Below are positions 61,730-64,000 of a DNA stretch of 64,000 nucleotides, piece after piece. Both the position numbers and the translations under genes were made by a program. The notes under the pieces were generated by a model, which worked only from the letters and a program-made list of their open reading frames with translations, was not told where the DNA came from and ran no database searches. Numbering within the stretch: the stretch's first letter is position 1; each line of letters begins with the position of its first letter. The stretch comes from Verrucosispora sioxanthis (GTDB lineage Bacteria; Actinomycetota; Actinomycetes; Mycobacteriales; Micromonosporaceae), in the NCBI RefSeq assembly GCF_010560025.1, contig NZ_SAIY01000004.1:186001-250000 (forward strand), written 5' to 3'.

Positions 61730-62641
61730 TCAGAACAGGGCGCTGGCCAGCGCCCGGCGGGCCGAGGCGACGGCCGGGTCGTCCGGCCCGGCGATGGCGA
61801 ACAGGCCGACCAGGTGCTGGCGTACCTTCTCCCGGTCGTCACCACCGGTGCGGCGGACCAACCCGACCAGGCGCTGGTACGCCTGGTCGGCCTGACCGCT
61901 GAGCACCTCGATGTCGGCGGCGAGCAGTTGGGCGTCGACATCGTCGGGTTTGGCCGCCGCGGCGGTGAGCGCGGCCTGCGGATCGGCGCCGGCCACCCGG
62001 CGGGCGAGTCCCACCTGGGCCAGCCCGGCCTCGGCGGCGGCGTCCGCCGGGGTTTCCGCGAGGATCTTCCGGTACGCCTGCTCGGCGGCGTCCAGGTCGC
62101 CACTCATCAGCGCGTCGTCCGCCTCGTCGAGCCGTGGATCCTCCGGCTCGGCCACGCTCACCCCGCCGGCCTTGAGTACGGCCTGGAGCCACTGGCGCAG
62201 CTGTGCCTCGGGCACCACGCCGGAGAAGGCGTCGACGGGCTGCCCGCCGACCACCGCGTACACCATCGGAATGCCCTGGACCCGGAACATCTGCGCGAGC
62301 CTCGGGTTGGCATCCACGTCGACCTTGGCGAGCACCCAGGCGCCGCCACCCTCCACCGCCAGCCGCTCCAGCACCGGGGAGAGCTGCTTGCAGGGCTGAC
62401 ACCACTCGGCCCAGAAGTCGATCACGACGGGTGTGGTCAGCGAGCGCTCCAGGACCTCGGACTGGAAGGTCGCCTCGGTCACGTCGATGACGGTGACCCC
62501 GCCGACGGCGCCGCCGGGTGCCCCGGCGGGCGGGCCGGCCTGGACCGGAGCCGGTGTGGAACTGGGGGCAGGGGTGCGCAGCGCGCTGAGGTCGACCGCG
62601 CCGCGGGTGAAGATCGACGAGGTGATCCGTGGGTCGCTCAT
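61730..62641 (-). CDS. YbbN/CnoX-like thioredoxin-domain co-chaperone
   Basis: A 303-residue protein. After a disordered Pro/Ala/Gly head, a thioredoxin domain (about 50-155) carries WCQPCK with Cys81 and Cys84. A C-terminal TPR-like helical region follows ([39 protein letters not shown]). This is the architecture of YbbN/CnoX, which protects proteins from oxidation and hands them to chaperones. Actinobacterial members keep the full CxxC pair, as here. ATG 62641; a TAGATA sequence lies just before it but is too close to be a normal -10. Confidence 0.9.
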   Translation of the reverse strand: MSDPRITSSIFTRGAVDLSALRTPAPSSTPAPVQAGPPAGAPGGAVGGVTVIDVTEATFQSEVLERSLTTPVVIDFWAEWCQPCKQLSPVLERLAVEGGGAWVLAKVDVDANPRLAQMFRVQGIPMVYAVVGGQPVDAFSGVVPEAQLRQWLQAVLKAGGVSVAEPEDPRLDEADDALMSGDLDAAEQAYRKILAETPADAAAEAGLAQVGLARRVAGADPQAALTAAAAKPDDVDAQLLAADIEVLSGQADQAYQRLVGLVRRTGGDDREKVRQHLVGLFAIAGPDDPAVASARRALASALF

Positions 62642-62740
62642 GGTTATCTAGTCTCGCACGCAGTCCGCCGAACTCGGATCAACCTCGGCCCGCGCAGTTG
62701 CCACTGTCACCCCTGCCCAGCCGCCCTGGTGGGCCGAAGG

Positions 62741-64000
62741 TCAGAACCGTGCGGGCTCGCGGTAAACGCCCCATTCGGCCCGCAGCGCGTCGCAGATCTC
62801 GCCGAGAGTCGCCTCCGCCCGGACGGCGTCGAGCATCGCCGGGATCATGTTCCCCCCGGTACGGCTCACCGCCACCATCGCCTCGACCGCGGCACGTACC
62901 CGGGAATCGTCCCGACCGCGCTTGCGTTCGGCCAGCGTCCGGCGCTGTTCCAACTCCACCTCGTGCGAGATGCGCAGGATCTCCAGCTCCTTGGCGACCG
63001 TCCCGGTGTGGCAGTTGACGCCGACGATCTTCTTGTCACCCTTCTCCAGCGCCTGCTGGTACGCGAACGCGGCCTCGGCGATCTGTCCGGTGAACCAGCC
63101 GTCCTCGATGCCCCGCAGGATCCCGGAGGTCATCGGCCCGATCTGGTGCGGTCCGTCGCCACCGAGCGCGCGGATCCGGGCGAAGATCTCCTCCGCCTCG
63201 GCCTCGATCCGGTCGGTGAGCGCCTCGACGTACCAGGAGCCGCCCAGCGGGTCGGCCACGTTGGTCACCCCGATCTCCTCCATCAGCACCTGCTGGGTAC
63301 GCAGGGCGATCTCGGCGGAGGAGTCGGTGGGCAGGGCGAGGGTCTCGTCCAGGGCGTTGGTGTGCAGCGAGTTGGTGCCACCGAGCACCGCGGCGAGCGC
63401 CTCGACGGCGGTGCGTACCACGTTGTTGACCGGCTGCTGCGCGGTCAGCGACACGCCGGCGGTCTGGGTGTGGAAACGCAGCCAGAGCGCCTTCTCGCTG
63501 GTGGCGCCGTAGACGTCACGCAGCCAGCGGGCCCAGATCCGGCGGGCGGCCCGGAACTTGGCGATCTCCTCGAAGAAGTCGACGTGCGAGTCGAAGAAGA
63601 AGCTCAGGCCGGGGGCGAAGACGTTGACGTCGAGCCCGCGCGACAGCCCCAGCTCGACGTAGCCGAAGCCGTCGGCCAACGTGTACGCCAGCTCCTGCGC
63701 GGCCGTCGAGCCGGCCTCGCGGATGTGGTACCCGGAGACCGACAGCGGCTTGTAGCGCGGGATCTCGGCCGCGCAGTACTCCATCAGGTCGCCGATCAGG
63801 CGCAGGTGCGGCTCCGGGTCGAACAGCCACTCCTTCTGCGCGATGTACTCCTTGAAGATGTCGGTCTGCAACGTCCCGTCGAGGCTCGACAGGTCGGCGC
63901 CCTGCCGCTCGGCGGCGACCAGGTACATGCAGAACACCGGCACCGCCGGGCCGGAGATGGTCATGCTCGTGGTGACCCCGGCCAGGTCGATGCCGTCGAA
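62741..64000 (-). CDS. acyl-CoA mutase large subunit (methylmalonyl/isobutyryl-CoA mutase type), C-terminal part
   Basis: The frame is open to the window edge, so the N-terminus is missing. The visible 419 residues form most of the B12-dependent mutase TIM-barrel domain: [123 protein letters not shown]. It ends [11 protein letters not shown] with no B12-binding domain, as in two-part enzymes (IcmA-like, with IcmB separate). It would rearrange methylmalonyl-CoA or isobutyryl-CoA; which one cannot be decided here. Confidence 0.9.
   Translation of the reverse strand, partial: FDGIDLAGVTTSMTISGPAVPVFCMYLVAAERQGADLSSLDGTLQTDIFKEYIAQKEWLFDPEPHLRLIGDLMEYCAAEIPRYKPLSVSGYHIREAGSTAAQELAYTLADGFGYVELGLSRGLDVNVFAPGLSFFFDSHVDFFEEIAKFRAARRIWARWLRDVYGATSEKALWLRFHTQTAGVSLTAQQPVNNVVRTAVEALAAVLGGTNSLHTNALDETLALPTDSSAEIALRTQQVLMEEIGVTNVADPLGGSWYVEALTDRIEAEAEEIFARIRALGGDGPHQIGPMTSGILRGIEDGWFTGQIAEAAFAYQQALEKGDKKIVGVNCHTGTVAKELEILRISHEVELEQRRTLAERKRGRDDSRVRAAVEAMVAVSRTGGNMIPAMLDAVRAEATLGEICDALRAEWGVYREPARF

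Overview
The window is very GC-rich DNA with dense genes, frequent GTG/TTG starts and short intergenic gaps. Its gene content (conservon cvnABCD, class F sortase, GPGG-motif membrane protein, CBM2-GH6 cellulase, 180-kDa-type NAD-glutamate dehydrogenase, CebR-like operator) points to a filamentous actinobacterium, most likely Micromonosporaceae (Micromonospora or Salinispora type). The taxonomic call is inference from family content, not a database match. I see no tRNA, rRNA, CRISPR array, insertion sequence or phage gene.

Layout. 1-4785: small conserved actinobacterial proteins of unknown function and a secreted NlpC/P60 hydrolase, ending at a bidirectional terminator. 4897-5898: a group 2 sigma factor. 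6458-12283: mixed housekeeping genes: two SDR oxidoreductases, a dTMP-kinase-like protein, a nucleotidyltransferase / BON-like / metallophosphoesterase run, a MmyB-type regulator and TspO.

12531-21818 is the accessory centre: a large LuxR (LAL) regulator, then PhzD-type isochorismatase and PhzC-type DAHP synthase on one strand, and a PhzE-type ADIC synthase, a PGM1-like preATP-grasp ligase and a DHA2-type MFS exporter on the other. These can make 2,3-dihydro-3-hydroxyanthranilate (DHHA) from primary metabolism, but no phzF, phzA/B or phzG is present. The set looks like a minimal non-phenazine pathway in which DHHA, or 3-hydroxyanthranilate derived from it, is joined to a partner by the ligase and exported.

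22052-28291: an alpha-glucoside-type ABC uptake operon (aglE/F/G-like), a LacI repressor and a GH13 alpha-glucosidase. 28316-33849: an MFS protein and the xylose locus, with xylB broken by frameshifts, xylA intact, and a divergent ROK regulator. 33937-38941: two SpoIIE/PP2C-like proteins, a MarR regulator and a polyprenyl glycosylphosphotransferase. 39148-42127: a solute-binding/VWA lipoprotein-like protein and a lactonase. 42196-46436: conservon cvnABCD, with two apparent single-base deletions near the end of cvnA. 46734-48818: hypothetical proteins. 49019-53019: secreted cellulase, a cell-surface protein and its adjacent class F sortase. 53059-53129: an intergenic palindromic element. 53145-64000: NAD-glutamate dehydrogenase, a class B penicillin-binding protein, a ureohydrolase, a YbbN-like thioredoxin, and the C-terminal part of an acyl-CoA mutase large subunit cut by the window edge.
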